Part shown: one piece after another, positions 22,967 to 34,538 of the stretch | Numbering within the stretch: the first letter of the stretch is position 1 | How the letters are laid out: each line of letters begins with the position of its first letter | Source: Ampullaceana balthica | Lineage: Eukaryota > Mollusca > Gastropoda > Lymnaeidae | NCBI GenBank assembly: GCA_944989445.1 | Contig: CALYLW010000067.1 | Coordinates: forward strand, 603,905 to 667,904 | Length of the DNA: 64,000 bases | Direction: 5' to 3' | Made by a program: the position numbers and the translations under genes | Notes under the pieces: model-generated | The model's database searches: none | Seen by the model: the letters and a program-made list of their open reading frames with translations, nothing else | Told to the model about the DNA's origin: nothing

Positions 22967-25900
22967 AAAATAGGATGATATTAACTATTGTAACTGGTCA
23001 ATATTTGAGATCAACACAGATGGACTCAAGGTTTACAATGAAGTTGAAGTGTGCATTTTAGCAACTTGCAACCTCTAAGAAATTAGAGAAAAGAAAAGAA
23101 GACTTTAACCTACAGTTTACCTCAAAATAATCCTTTTTCAGGGGAAACTATTCACCTTCTTAAAATATTATGATAATATTATAGTACCAATAAAGAGAAC
23201 ATTAGGAAAAAGTGGCAACACTAACATATTCCATGACATGCATCATTGTTTCACTCAAAACATAACACAATTTAAGGATACAGGTACTTTTTTTTTAGTT
23301 TTAGTTATACCTAACCAATTCATACTCTTTTAAAGTTACAATAAAATATCTTCAATTAGAAAGTGATATGGTGTGGATTGATGATTAATATAATAAACTG
23401 TAACAATCAATATTAGGCCTCCTATGAAGCAACATTAAAATCTATACACACAAAAATGATGTAACCATAAAGCTACTTTACTTTATGTTAAGGAACATAA
23501 AATAGATTATAGTGACATATGGAGATAGCAAAAGTTATCTTAAAGGCAAAAAAACTAATTCATTTCTGTCCAATGTTTATTGAACTTGATTCCAATATAT
23601 GGATCAGAAGAGTGTGGGTGTTCCCACAAGCAGTGCATCGGAGATGATAAGAGATCCTTTTGGTTAAAGAATAAAATCTCATGCTTGGAGGAATGCTGCC
23701 AATTAATCACACTCAAGAAAATACAAAATAATCCTTCTTAAAAAAAAATTATACCATTTAGCACGCAATTGAAAATCACATTTTTTTAAAATTTCTTATA
23801 ACTTGGCCAAAATTTTACTTTTATCAACTTAAATGCTGTGACAATTTCCAGCTGGTTAAAAGATGCTGAGGCAGTGAATTATAAATCAAGTATTAAATAT
23901 ATTTTAGCACTACTTCTCACAACTCTTTACACCCATAAAGAAAAGTTGAACATAAAAAATACAACATAAATTACTATCCTCAACACTTTCATAGAATATG
24001 TAAATTTTTTCTACCTAGATATAGTTACAAACACTCATCAAAACTTAATTAATTTGTGTGTTTTTTTTTAAACATGGGAATCAGAGTTTAAGTACTTCCC
24101 ATTAATTGTCATGACAGCGCGTCTATTTTATAAAAAATATTAATTGTTCCAAAATACCTATAATTGATATATGTATACGGTGGGACAAAAATCACTGCAC
24201 TATGACAAATATCAAGAATAAATTGCTAGTGTTTTGGAGATGAAAGAAATACCGGTATGGATGATATAAAAACATACTGCTGATACTGACACTAAATTTA
24301 TTTGGAGCAATTAATTGTAAGCAAAATCTAAGTACTCCTACTTAAAATAAGCAACAACAATTAATACCTTATTTATTTCAAACTAAAGACTAGAAATGTA
24401 TGTTTTCACATGACATCCCTATTTCTTTAAAAAGTAATAATCGATATCAAATTGATTTAACGAATACAATAATTTAATGCAACAACTACTAACTATTAAG
24501 TTGATCAACATTATATCAACAATGAATATAATGCATCACATCTATACCAGTTATCCCTTTGGTAAACCATTTTTATTAAATTAACTAAAGGCATCAATCA
24601 ATTGTATCATTAGTCTTTTTGTTTGTTTTTTCAAGAGAAATTTTTAAAAAAGGAATAATGTAACCAAATTTATCTCGTTTCAATGCACTTAGCACTTTCA
24701 AGCACAAGTAATTTCACAGCATCTACACAATTTTTATCAAATAAACTATATTTAATTCAAAGTGTTTTCATTTATTTAAACTTACACCACTACTAATCTA
24801 TATATTTTTTTAAAAATCAATTATAAGTGGCTTTTCTTTAAGATGAATCATTACAAAGCACTATTGTCAGTTCTTATAATTGACATTACTAGTTTTATTT
24901 AGAAACTAACTTTTAATTAAGATTTAAAATTAATTGATGTTTAATAGGAAAAGTAAATTGAATTACTGTATATTAATTTTAATGATGAGAACAATTTAAT
25001 TTTAATAGATGAAAAAAAAATTTATAAACAATATACAAAATAATCAAAATGCAAATAAGAAATTAATAAATGTGCATTCAATCTTTTTATCCATGAGCAA
25101 ATATATAGTGGTTTTAAAATTTTATAAAATTGATTACATACTGTACTTTATTCTTAAACTCACAAAAGTATGCATGCTTTATTTGATAAAAATATTAAAT
25201 TATAAGTCTTAAAGAAGTTAAACAAATGAAATTGTTTAATAGCTGTTGCAATTTACAGTTAATTTTTTACAGCCACAATAAGTTACATGATCATCAAAGT
25301 TACCTAGGAAATAAATTCTTTTACCAAATTGAGCCTAATCACAGTGTAGAATAGTAAACAGGTCAATAATTAATTTAAAGACACAGTGAAAAAGGCTAAT
25401 GTGTCTTGAGAGATGAACTTCAATGACTTTATGTTAACTTTATAACATTCCAATGTTCACTTTAAAAAAAATGTATAAACTGAAGTGGATCATTATTCTT
25501 CTTTATTATCATAAGCCCATTTTTACTGAATTATTATCACTCAGACCATCCCTTTTAAATATGTTATAGATTGAAAGTTCTCCCATTATTTCTTTCAAAT
25601 GACAAGAAAAACTAGGATCTAAATTAAAATTAGAGCAAACCGTGGGGGCCTCTCTCCCTGGGAAGAATACATGTCAGGGGTAGCAGAATATAGTTCAAGT
25701 TGGGTAACCCTGTTCATAGTCAAAATGAAATATGTTGATCAATTTTAAGCAAAACAAATGTGTTTGGACTTATATGAGCTGCTATCAATTGAGTTTTTTA
25801 AAAAATGTTTTGATGTACAAAGTCATTATGAGCATGAAGCTTTGAAATGTTTTTTGGCAATCCACACATTGCAATAAACTGAAATTAAGTTAAATGAGCA

Positions 25901-28288
25901 AAAACTCAACAAAATTAAATTTTCACAACAGAAAAATCAATATGGGACAATTAGGGAACAGAAATAAAACATGAGAGGAACAATCTAAGAGATTATAATT
26001 TTTTTAAGTAAATGGATGTTCTTCATTTAATTCACGAACATAACACATAATTGATTGGCACGGAGCCAAAAGGTTACCTTTACTTTGAAAATATAACATA
26101 AAAAGAAAATACATTTGAAATATTTTAGAAACATGAAGAAATCAGTTTATATTCCAATATTTTTTTATAGATAAGAAGAATAAAATAAATGCTTGAAGAA
26201 ACTTTTTAGATCACAACCATTTCTGTAGAACTAAGAGGTGTTGCTATCTTTTTTCTTCTTCCATAACATAAGACATGGTGAAATTAAAAACAAAATATTA
26301 TATTAATATGAACAATAATTTAAAATCTTACTTCTCAGTGAAGTTTTTTTTTAGAATTAGATAACTTTTCTTCACGGGGTGAAAAATAACAAAATGGCAA
26401 TTGTGGGATGTGTTAACTTAAGTACTGGACAATGTTTACGAAGAATATATATGAGAAAAGCCTATGAACTCAATTTTTTTTCAAATCGCAAAGACATACT
26501 TGCAACAGTAGAGCTCTTGTCACAATCACTGTCGAAGGGATCAAACAATAGTTATGCAAGGCAGTTATTGAAACTCATGCTCCATGATGAAAAGTATTTG
26601 TATCATTAAACTTTTTCACAGAAATGCAAATGCAGACACATGTCAAAAATTGCATTTGTTAAATCATAGTGCATTGTTTTTCATTGACGACTCATGCCTT
26701 TTAGTCACATGACATTTAAGAAATGTTTGGGGGACATTTACTTTATAATTTATTATGTTTTTGTAATAATATGATTTTCAGTGTTAAATTTGAACCTTTT
26801 GAACTTGAATTTAAGACTTAAGAAGCATACTCAATTCAAGTTCATTTGGAAACTAGAAAGTGACTGAACCATGAATAGAGGTGAAAGCTCTATATGCCTT
26901 AAAAATTGTATTGGCACGGGTGACGAGAGACCAGGACTAAGGAAACATTATTGTGAAAACTCAGTGTCTCAATAACTTTCCATTTTCAAGATATACACAG
27001 AGGTCCGTCTAAGTTCATTGGAGCTCACTGGTTACTTACTGACCATTAAGGTTTTTATTGTCATGGAGAGTGGGTGCATGAAAAACGTTTCACCTCAATG
27101 GGATAACAGGAAGTCATTCAAAATTGCGATTCAACATTTGACAGCCAAAGATCACTCAAACTCAAAGGTCATTGTGGATAGGTAAGCCTAAAAAGGGTCA
27201 GATTTTAATTACAATACTTGTCTTAGACAATGGGACAAAATCGCTAGCTAAATAATAGCATTATGTCATTTTAAAGCCCACAAATATCGCCTAGTGCTTC
27301 TGTAGTAAGTAGCCTAAACCATCCTATAATTCAAGAATGAATGTTGTTCTTCCATATTTGTTGACTCACCCATCAGACACACACAAAAAACACCAACATG
27401 AACTGCTGATGATAAATCTTAATTCAATGGGTGATTGTCCTCTTAAGGACCTGAAATTTATATTTAGTAGAGTTCCAAACCTGGAATGGACAGTAATTGA
27501 CATGTGCAACTAGCTGGTTTAAGAGAAGTCCTTCTTTCTATCCTTGTTGCATTAAAGACTGAGAAATTTGAACAGCAGCCCTGATCACCACACAATTTAC
27601 ATAGATAATTCATGTAAATATAAACGTTTTAAACATTAGTGTTCCTCCTATTTGTAATAACCAAAATTATAATAATGGCAGTTTTAACAACAATAAAAGG
27701 GGGACTTTCACTTTCTCACCTTTGTACTTTAATACTTCTTTCAAACCAATATCTCATCAATTAATTAATCACATTTGTATATTAGCATGACCTCACTATT
27801 CTTATTTTCATCAAATATTTAATAAAGTAAATTATCAGAAAATTTGATAAGTTAAGTAGAATAAACAAAAACACATTTGTAAACATTTTGTACTCACAGA
27901 GGAAAAAATTCAAGGCCAATTCAACGACATTAAGATCATGTTCAGGTGTAATTTTTTTAATAAAACTTTTAATATTCTTATTTCCTATCTTAAATAATAG
28001 TCTCAAACAATAACCATAATTAATATTTTCATATCACTTGCAGTCAAACAATGAAAGAAACTGAAATGCACTGCTTCAATGAACAAAACTGCAAGGAATA
28101 GATGTAATTTCTTAAATTTAAGATGTATTTCTTAAACCGGTAGTTGACATATTCTTTAGAAAATGAGAAAATGTTTATATTGGAATCTTATTACAAAAAC
28201 AGATCTTATTAAAAATAAATATATATATTTTGAACATGATGATTACTGAAGTCGAATGGATTTGGATGCTAATATACTTAGCTATGGG
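22967..28288. other. AT-rich intergenic and ABHD17 3' flank
   Basis: This long AT-rich tract holds no convincing gene. A 76-codon frame at 26379-26609 lacks domain, splice or context support. The part nearest 28288 should hold the 3' UTR of the minus-strand ABHD17 gene. Confidence 0.5.
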
Positions 28289-28477
28289 TCATACAACTCT
28301 TTCCTCTTGGAGAGGCAGTTGCAAGGACAAGGTTGCCTGTGTATCTTGGTGTGAAGAACTGTCTTCTTCATTATTAACAGTCAAATCTAAATCTTCATTT
28401 GCAGCTGGTAGAGCTGTATCTGTATTTTCAGGCACCATGTCAGTTCCATCTTGAACAATTTCCTCTGTGGCTGCTAG
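28289..28477 (-). CDS. Candidate readthrough extension of ABHD17 (62 codons)
   Basis: Directly after the ABHD17 UGA (28480-28478) the same frame stays open for 62 codons to a second TGA at 28291-28289. The first seven nucleotides from the stop are TGACTAG, the known UGA CUA G readthrough context. The extension is acidic, rich in Thr and Ala, has no Lys and one Arg near its end, and is less AT-rich than the DNA after it. It would make a mainly disordered acidic tail. An alternative is neutral 3' UTR that happens to be open, for which the composition bias and exact motif argue against. Confidence 0.6.
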   Translation of the reverse strand, partial: LAATEEIVQDGTDMVPENTDTALPAANEDLDLTVNNEEDSSSHQDTQATLSLQLPLQEERVV

Positions 28478-31400
28478 TCAATTGACAGCCAATTCCACAT
28501 TAATGAACTGTTTGAGTCTCTCTAGATATTGTCCATAAAGTTCCACATCATTGTGGCCAGCACCTTCAACCCACAGTGGTTCTACTGTTCTTGGGCAGCG
28601 CTCATATATTGTCAAACCATGGGAGAAGTCAATCACTTCATCCTCTGTGCCATGGATCACCAGAACAGGAGATGTGATTTTTGGCACTTTGTCAATGCTT
28701 AAAGAAAAATAAGGATTTAAAAAATTAGTTTATTTAAGATCATCAGAAACAAGTGCTGTTTTTTTTTAATTTTTGTGTAAATATTTTTGAAGTTAACCTA
28801 AAAATATGCTTTTACCCCTCTTATGGTAAGGAAATTAATGTAGATCTTTTGAGATGACACTGCATTTAACAACAAAAATTTTAACACATGTATATTGGAG
28901 ATCATCTTGACCATTAGGCTCTTTTTTTACCTCTTTTTTTCTCCAATTGGAAGGCATTTAACTCACCACAAGATAAAGGAATGGAAACTAGTTAAATATA
29001 TAATCAAAGATCTACAACTAATTAATAGACAATTTTTGGTAAAAAAAAATTTAAATTTAAATAACCAATCACATCAGAGAAATATTGGTTGTAGAGAAAA
29101 CCACAATATTTTATATAGATAAAGATACACTAAATGAAACAAATGTTTTATTTAACACAACGGGAGTCAAAGTGAAACCATGAACACATTTATACTGTGC
29201 CTTGTTTTTAATGACACCATAAGCTGAGAATAGAGAGATGCCATTCATTTAACAAGATAAAAATCAAAATTCAAAACAAAATGTGTGACAGATTGATGCT
29301 GTAGTAGGGTAAATTTAAGTTTATCCATAGAATGAAATAACACCTAAGTAATTTAGGCTTGCAATGGCAAATGGGAAGGTCCAAAGAAAAACCCAAACTT
29401 TAAGTCGGAAAACATAACACTTTTGTTTCAGCCAATATTTATGTGTCTTAAATTTATATCATTTAGGCATTGACACTTAAAGGACATGAATGAGACAAAG
29501 GAACCATTAATGGCTAAAAATAAAAAGTTAAAAAAATAAAGAGTTTCAATTTAAAAATATTTTAAAATATGTATGGAGTCATGGAGATTGTATCACATCA
29601 TATTTTTAATAATGTATAGTATGATTACAACACAAAGCTCACAAATGAAATAGACCTAATGGTAAATAAAGAACAAGTGCTTTACTTAACTAAATGTTCA
29701 GTTTGTTTGGAAATCAGAGGGACACATACTGCTATTTCATCATTAATAATTATTTAATCTTATGCAATTCCTAAAAACTTTCTCAATTAATGTTGAGATT
29801 GTGAAGATTTTAACCTAAATTAACTTTGATACACTGATATTTCCAAAGTCATAATGGAAACAATAAAGCTGAAAAAATTCAAGAAGGACAACTTAACACT
29901 ACGCTAGTTTGTGATTTAGCCCGTGCTGCTAATACTGCTACTACAGGACCACAGCACAGCACTGGAATATTGCTAACAAAGTATCTTTATGTCCAGACAT
30001 ATAGCTGGGGTATTTGTCGGACAGGTTACACTGCGCCGGATTGAAGCATGATTTAATATTTGGTTCGATATCACTTGCTCTGTAGCTCAGTCAATTAGAG
30101 ATCATGGGGTCAAGGATTCAAATCCTCCTGAAGCTTTACTACCATGGGGTGCTTATTAAAATTATGGTGAAGGAGATTGATGTTCATTTTTATTTTTCAT
30201 CCAAATTAGATTTTTTTTTAAAAATATTTATGCAGGCAATTTAGTACAGATTTGGATTAACTACTTAATTATAATAAATTTCTATATTTTATATTTTCTT
30301 ATACAAAAAGCGCTTATTTATTTATTTTAGATAAAATGTTTTAGCCCACTTAGGACTAACTTAAACTTAAAGATTGTTCTGTATTTACTGCATTCAAAGT
30401 CAAACTTTCGTAACCCTAGAACTGTCCAGTAAATTTTTCTGTATCATCCCGCCATTTTAGCATCTTCCATAGGCTTTTAGAAAATGACAAAATCCCATAC
30501 TAAATGATCTCAGAGACCCTAACATGTATACATTTTCTGAAAGTACATTGGATAAGGTTTCTTTTGGTATAGGAAATAATTTGTTTTTTACCACGTTTTT
30601 ATTAACTCGCTTTCGTTGGGCATTGTCCAAGATTTTTTCAAATCTGCCAACGTAAAATTGAACCACTTCTGATGGTCCTAGAGATCTGAAAATTTTACCA
30701 CACATAGATCTTGGATGACAATGCATTGTATCAAAATTTCAGATCGATCAAATGTACCGTTATTAAATTATTGAACTTTTAAGTTTATCTATAGTCTATA
30801 TAAAAGAATCTGTACCGTCTGCTTTTGTTGACATCCGTGAGTTCGCCCGTGACCACATCACAATGTTTTTAAAACGTTGGGCGGGCGCTTGTGAGGTGTT
30901 TGGTAAAAGAAATAGAGGTAAAAAAATATTTTTAAAAACCACGTTTTTATAAGCGGACTAAAAAGAAGAAAATAATTTAAAACTTATTAGTTCAAGTACT
31001 TCGATTTAATATGACTAAAAACGTGGGGAGTGTGTTTGGTATAAAAACTAAAGATTTCTAATTTAGAAGGCAAAAGAGAGATCTATAAGTGAGAGAATGA
31101 GTGAACCGCATATGTTAAACCTCATAAGCGCCCGCCCCACGTTTTTAGTCATATTAAATCGAAGTAGTACTTGAACTAATAAAAAATCTTTTTTTTACTT
31201 CTATTTATTTATAATGTATGTTGACACTGAACTTGACCTTCAGAGAGTGAGTAAAATTTTACTACTCATCTTCTGCATTTCAAACCACCCTCAAACTCTA
31301 TAACTTGTTCATCTGACATGAAACCAAGATTTTCAGATACCAAAAGCAATACTCTTTCAGAATATGTATAGTTATGTCATTTGTTGGAAAAATGTAACTT

Positions 31401-33483
31401 TGGTGAATTTTTTCCTTTCATATCCTTCAAATTTCGGTCAATCCAAGGGAAAATATATTACATTTATCATTTAACTGACTAAACAAATTCCTTTTTTGAA
31501 TTAATTCAATCAGTGTTTTATTACAATAATAATTGTGAAAACAAAGACCACAAACATGAATGTCTTTGATTATTTTTCTTTTCTGACTAAGACCCTGGTC
31601 GGTCTGATGAATGAGGTGAGGCTCGCAATGCTCGTGGCACCAAACTTTGCAAGCAGGACACCAGTGTCATTTCTGTTTTCTGCACTTTCAACTTTTTTTG
31701 TCTTTGCTTCTGTCACTGCAAACAAAACAGTCCTTCTTGCATCTCTATTGGACTACTTGGATTTCACCGCAGCTAAGTGTTTTTATTATTTCGTTACATT
31801 CGTTTCATTTGTGTACTATTTGTCCATTGAGGAAGGCTCTTTGCCGAAACGTTCGCTGTTGTGTTACGTCCTGTCAGGTCTACTAATACCCTGTTTTTAT
31901 GTTATACATTTACCTTGCCTTCCAATAACAACAGCTGACGCACAGAGGTATCTCAGTAAAACTGGATTTCTGACAATAAAATTAGGATTTTTTCTGAGCC
32001 TATTCTGCTCTATATCAATGCACTCCCAAACAAATTTGTCAGTAAAATCTCATCACTATGACAGAGAGGTGCAGTGCTAATTACGTCAATATTTGACTCT
32101 ATGTCATCCTCACTGGTACTGGCATTATCATCACTTAGTTGTGGACAGTCCATGAAATTACTATTTTAATTGGTCTCCAATTAAAATAAATTAAATAAAG
32201 ATATCCAATGTTAATTTTCTGATCCAGATGGACCCTCTCCAGTGTCTCCAGCGCCAGACATTTTGGCATTATTTCACTCGGCTTTATTCACAAAATAACA
32301 CTCGATAAGTACACATAGTAAAAACAACTACATAAGGAAACAGGAAGGAAATGCATTTATTAACAGTGGAAGCCCCGTACTGAACACAAATAATATAATT
32401 CGAATTTTTAATGACGATTTTACTAACTGCCATTTAGATCGGCCGGGACACCACAGAACATGGGAAAACTGGTCGGCCGTTAGGACAGTTCTAGGGTTAA
32501 TATCAAAGGGGTAAATTGGACAGTTTTTTTAATAAACCAAAAAAAATCAAATTACACAGCTATTTCTGAAACAAATAAAATATAAAGATTGTACACGTTT
32601 CGAAGAAAAATATGTCATGAGATCTTAAATAGAGGTGTCCCTTGGGCACATAGGCCTGCCTTGCCCCCACCTTCTGCTTGTCCAGTCGGAAAGAAAGCCC
32701 TGATTCTATGCCTCAAGTAGCTGGATATATACCCACTATTACCCACTGACCATTGCTGAAGTATTCTTATTTATGCCCACTATCTACAAGATATTTATTT
32801 ATCTGATATTGAGCATTAAATATTTTAGCAACTAACCTTGGAAAAGCATCAAAGAACCAGGTCCTTTTTGTTTCAGGAAAGGCAACTCTCATTCCTGACA
32901 TCAGTGGAGAATGAAGAATGACAGCTCCTACTTCATACCGAGATGCAAGATCTATGGTAGGCACTGTGCCTATACTTTGACCATACAGAATAATGTTCTG
33001 TGGACTTATTCCATACCGTGTTCTCAAAGCCTGCCAAGCTGCATCGATGTCTGCATAGATATTTTTCTCAGAAGGTTTGCCTCCACTAGCACCATACCCT
33101 GAATAATCAAAGCTGAATATGTTACAGTTTATCCTTGAACCTAAACCAATGTAAAAGCTACTCATCTGTCCCAAATCAACTGCATTTCCATGACTAAACA
33201 GAATGGTAAACTTAGCATTTGGAGTACACCTAGCAAACATGCAAACAATTCTGTTGTTTTTGCTAGTTCTTGTGTAGAATACTTCAATATTGTCAAGCTC
33301 TCTTTGACTGTACTGCCATTCCGCCCTTTCTGTGAGATGTAAACTGTAACGTGTTCCAGCTTCGTCAGATATAAGGTCGTACGTTTTTTCAGGTGGTAAA
33401 AACGCTAATTTTGCTGCTATACGCGATGGACAAGGAGGACAGCAAAAAAGGCAACAAAGCTCACTGAACGATAACCCGTTCAT
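28478..33483 (-). CDS. ABHD17: ABHD17-like protein depalmitoylase, two exons
   Basis: Exon 1 is 33483-32837 (donor CCAAG|GTTAGT) and exon 2 is 28697-28478 (acceptor TTTAAG|C). The phase-2 junction restores [13 protein letters not shown], giving 288 aa. The N-terminus has the Cys cluster (Cys10, 11, 14, 15, 18) that is palmitoylated for membrane targeting in the ABHD17 family. The alpha/beta-hydrolase core follows with [20 protein letters not shown], the nucleophile elbow GQSIG (Ser170), [13 protein letters not shown] (Asp235) and EGAGHND (His264). ABHD17 enzymes hydrolyse palmitoyl thioesters on proteins such as Ras and PSD-95. The length is close to family size. The 4.1-kb intron carries a piggyBac relic. 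The paralogue class (A/B/C) is not resolvable. See the separate entry for the readthrough extension. Confidence 0.93.
30077..30134 (+). pseudogene. tRNA-like relic
   Basis: GCTCTGTAGCTCAGTCAATTAG resembles a tRNA 5' half with A box, and GGATTCAAATCC resembles a B box/T-arm. The spacing between the boxes is about 13 nt too short for an intact anticodon arm. It is probably a truncated tRNA-derived SINE or tRNA pseudogene. Confidence 0.35.
30414..32496 (-). mobile_element. Decayed piggyBac element in the ABHD17 intron
   Basis: Perfect 14-bp inverted termini CCCTAGAACTGTCC (30414-30427) and GGACAGTTCTAGGG (32483-32496) are flanked by TTAA on the right and GTAA (one mismatch) on the left. On the minus strand, about 32270-32050 encodes an acidic N-terminal stretch ([17 protein letters not shown]). 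About 31650-31560 encodes a Cys/His C-terminal tail ([12 protein letters not shown]) like the piggyBac cysteine-rich domain. The catalytic region is missing. Foreign repeats (30640-30790, 30925-31200) are nested in its left half. Confidence 0.75.
30925..31200. repeat. Foldback inverted repeat inside the piggyBac relic
   Basis: The arms at about 30940-31030 and 31130-31185 are inverted copies around CTAAAAACGTGGGG and CCCCACGTTTTTAG. This is the same family as 14425-14765, including the loop sequence (AGAGAATGAGTGAACCGC). It is inserted within the piggyBac element, hence younger than it. Confidence 0.65.
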
Positions 33484-33683
33484 GATTTTATAAATAATAA
33501 GATACAAGGACTTTTTTAACGCGGAGACAGCTATTTCACCCGAAACATGTACCCATCCATTAAAAGTTCAAATTGCTCTAGCTGCCGATATGAAAGAGCT
33601 GATTGGAATGGTTTTACACTATCTACTAGCCAAACTATTCGAAGCACTTCCTTCTCTACTTTTAAGCCATCAACGCCATTTAA

Positions 33684-33701
33684 TGACGTCACCCCGGAAG
33701 T
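33684..33701 (-). promoter_or_regulatory. Probable ABHD17 core promoter: ETS + CRE motifs
   Basis: On the minus strand ACTTCCGG (33701-33694) is followed at once by TGACGTCA (33691-33684), about 200 bp upstream of the ABHD17 ATG. This pairing is common at broadly expressed promoters. A 67-codon frame (33734-33531) overlaps the motifs and ends 47 nt before the ATG. It is a uORF only if transcription starts upstream of these motifs. Confidence 0.45.
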
Positions 33702-33734
33702 AGATGCAGCGAAAAAGAAAACAATCAAGTGCAT

Positions 33735-34538
33735 GGCCAGGCTTAAAACTTGACTTGAAACTTTTGTTATGGCATTACCTGTATTTGGTTATTGTAATAT
33801 AATATTTGAATAATTGCAATTAATTATTACAGTAATTTTTGTATTTTTCAAAATTTAAACAGAAAATTTAATTAATTTATTTTGTAACCAAGGACCAAGG
33901 TTTCTCTAATTATATCTTCAGAAATTTCCAATCTGGTATTTGCTCAATCAGAAACTTCTAAAAGTACGTTCATTGTTACAGTTAACCTCATAAGTCTTAT
34001 TTATACCTATACTCAATTTCTTTTCACTTTCACTGATAAGTTTTAGCACAATCCAGTCCCCTCAATTATTCTATAAAATCTAATCACAAATTTTAACTTT
34101 GCTTCAGATGATATAAAAAAATATAACTTAATAGCTGGATTATCCAAAACGTGATAATTTTTAGCACAAACAAAATCATGAGTATCCTTGCCTTAAAGAC
34201 TGTTGATTTGTTCTCTCTCATTCTATACCCACCCACAAAAATCAAATTGATTCTCAGAGTTTTGTTTTCAGATTTCAACGTAGCTAAGACCAGTTAGAGG
34301 AGTTTGCTACGGCGGATTAAAAGGGGGGGGGTGGGCTGAACGGGCTAAAGCCAGGGGCCCAAATGATTTAAGGGCCCCCACTTATTATATTGTATAATAA
34401 AAAAGTGGGCAAATGTTTGCATGAATCCCTGAAAATATCATAAATATATTAATAAAATCTCAACTATTTATCACGAGAAAATCTCCAAGAGTGTGAAATA
34501 CCAGAAATCGTCATCGTTTGTAATATAATATATAAACC
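33735..34538. other. Intergenic, nothing recognised
   Basis: AT-rich, with one GGGGGGGGTGGGCTGAACGG to GGGGCCC patch near 34323-34380 that looks like the end of an unclassified repeat. No gene is seen. Confidence 0.45.

Noticed and set aside
26379..26609. 76-codon ORF in the AT-rich intergenic region
   Set aside because: No recognisable domain, splice context, promoter or neighbour supports it.
28230..28454. 74-codon plus-strand ORF near the end of ABHD17
   Set aside because: It is the opposite strand of the candidate readthrough extension and has no domain of its own.
31535..32080. 181-codon plus-strand ORF with membrane-like stretches
   Set aside because: It is antisense to the piggyBac relic, whose minus-strand Cys/His tail and acidic N-terminus are recognisable. 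The hydrophobicity follows from the reverse complement of AT-rich coding sequence.
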